DNA from: Opitutia bacterium
Lineage (GTDB): Bacteria > Verrucomicrobiota > Verrucomicrobiia > Opitutales > UBA953
Assembly: GCA_003485955.1 (NCBI GenBank)
Contig: DNHH01000050.1
Coordinates: 11,624-18,613 of the forward strand
Direction: 5' to 3'
Length of the DNA: 6,990 nt
Below the pieces are notes generated by a model, which had not been told where the DNA came from, ran no database searches, and worked only from the letters and a program-made list of their open reading frames with translations. Numbering within the stretch: the first letter of the stretch is position 1; every line of letters begins with the position of its first letter. This document shows positions 6,284 to 6,990 of this stretch, piece by piece. A program made the position numbers and the translations under genes.

Positions 6284-6990
6284 CTAGTCATCCATCTTGA
6301 TGTCTTTGTTGCGTGTCCGTGGTCCACCGGCACGCAGCCAAGCATTCACAAATTGATCAAGGTCACCGTCCATCACTGCCTGAATGTTACCGGTTTGCAC
6401 ACCCGTGCGAAGGTCTTTGACCATCTGGTAGGGTTGGAAGACGTAAGAGCGGATTTGGTTGCCCCAACCGATGTCACCCTTTTCGCCGTAAAACCGTTCC
6501 ATCTCGGCACGTTTGTCGTCGAGGGTCTTTTCGTAAATACGCGAACGAAGAATCTTCATGGCGACGTCACGATTTTTATGCTGTGAGCGTTCGCGTTGGC
6601 AGGCCACGACGATACCAGTGGGAATGTGGGTTAAGCGGACAGCGGACTCGGTTTTATTGACGTGTTGTCCGCCTTTGCCAGACGAGCGGTAGACGTCGAC
6701 GCGTAAGTCGGCCTCGTTCACTTCGACGTCAATGTCGTCCTCGATTTCTGCTACAATATCGATGGAGGCAAAAGAGGTGTGACGGCGATCGTTGGCGTCA
6801 AACGGTGAAATGCGGACCAGTCGGTGTACCCCACGTTCGGCTTTAGCGTACCCGTAAGCATTGGGGCCTTCGATGCGAATGGTCGCCGAAGAGATACCCG
6901 CACCTTCACCTTCAGACACTTCTTCGATTTCGACTTTATAGCCACGGCGTTCTGCCCAGCGAATATACATGCGGAAGAGCATATCGGCCC
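6284..6990 (-). CDS. prfB: Peptide chain release factor 2 (RF2), C-terminal part
   Basis: Class I release factor that recognises UGA and UAA in the ribosomal A site and triggers peptide release. The reading frame is open to the right edge, so about 235 of an expected ~365 residues are visible and the ATG at 6980-6982 is internal. The anticodon-like tripeptide SPF (codons 6800-6808, within GVHRLVRISPFD) identifies RF2; RF1 has a PxT motif there. The peptidyl-transferase motif GGQ is encoded at 6665-6673 in SSGKGGQHVNKTESAVR. The family signatures SQHKN, DIGWGNQIRSYV and KDLRTGVQTGN follow, then LDQF near the end. A short polar tail (GGPRTRNKDIKMDD) extends past the E. coli end. The domain 1 region and any programmed +1 frameshift near codon 25 lie outside the window. 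It is probably the upstream gene of a prfB-cupin operon. Confidence 0.96.
   Translation of the reverse strand, partial: ADMLFRMYIRWAERRGYKVEIEEVSEGEGAGISSATIRIEGPNAYGYAKAERGVHRLVRISPFDANDRRHTSFASIDIVAEIEDDIDVEVNEADLRVDVYRSSGKGGQHVNKTESAVRLTHIPTGIVVACQRERSQHKNRDVAMKILRSRIYEKTLDDKRAEMERFYGEKGDIGWGNQIRSYVFQPYQMVKDLRTGVQTGNIQAVMDGDLDQFVNAWLRAGGPRTRNKDIKMDD

Noticed and set aside
6980..6982. ATG at 6980-6982 as the prfB start
   Set aside because: RF2 homology (the ADMLFRMYIRWAERRGY region) continues upstream through it, so it is an internal methionine.
1..6990. A novel multi-gene system, mobile element, CRISPR array, tRNA or rRNA
   Set aside because: No direct-repeat array, terminal repeats, transposase or integrase, or RNA-gene fold was seen; all five genes belong to known families and do not form an evident functional cluster.

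Overview
The window (6,990 bases, moderately GC-rich, densely packed) looks like ordinary bacterial chromosome. I infer a member of the Verrucomicrobiota (PVC group), perhaps Opitutales-like. The grounds are a Tat-exported Gfo/Idh/MocA oxidoreductase with a CQKPL active-site motif, an Aas-type acyl-ACP synthetase that reads in-frame from what looks like the end of a PlsC acyltransferase domain, and start codons without clear Shine-Dalgarno sequences. There is no 16S rRNA or other decisive marker, so the phylum call is an inference.

Layout, left to right. (1) 2-1696, + strand: 3' part of an Aas-like gene, cut by the left edge; the visible part is the tail of an acyltransferase domain plus a complete AMP-binding synthetase domain. 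(2) 1703-3091, - strand: complete Tat-signal Gfo/Idh/MocA oxidoreductase, converging on gene 1 with a 6-base gap. (3) 3092-3316: the only sizeable intergenic region (225 bases), a divergent promoter region with a G-run tract, a spaced inverted repeat and a repeated ATGCAT. (4) 3317-5860, + strand: complete glycogen phosphorylase with a lysine-rich N-terminal tail. (5) 5865-6269, - strand: small single-domain cupin, converging on glgP with a 4-base gap. (6) 6284-6990, - strand: C-terminal two-thirds of peptide chain release factor 2 (prfB), cut by the right edge and lying 14 bases upstream of the cupin in the same direction.

The genes do not form one pathway: phospholipid acyl recycling, an exported oxidoreductase of unknown substrate, glycogen breakdown, translation termination and a cupin of unknown role. 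The only likely operon is prfB-cupin. I found no mobile element, CRISPR array, tRNA, rRNA or defence-like cluster, and no convincing sign of a new multi-gene system. The points most worth a second look are the probable multidomain Aas fusion, the exported Gfo/Idh/MocA enzyme, the basic tail on GlgP and the G-run tract in the divergent intergenic region.
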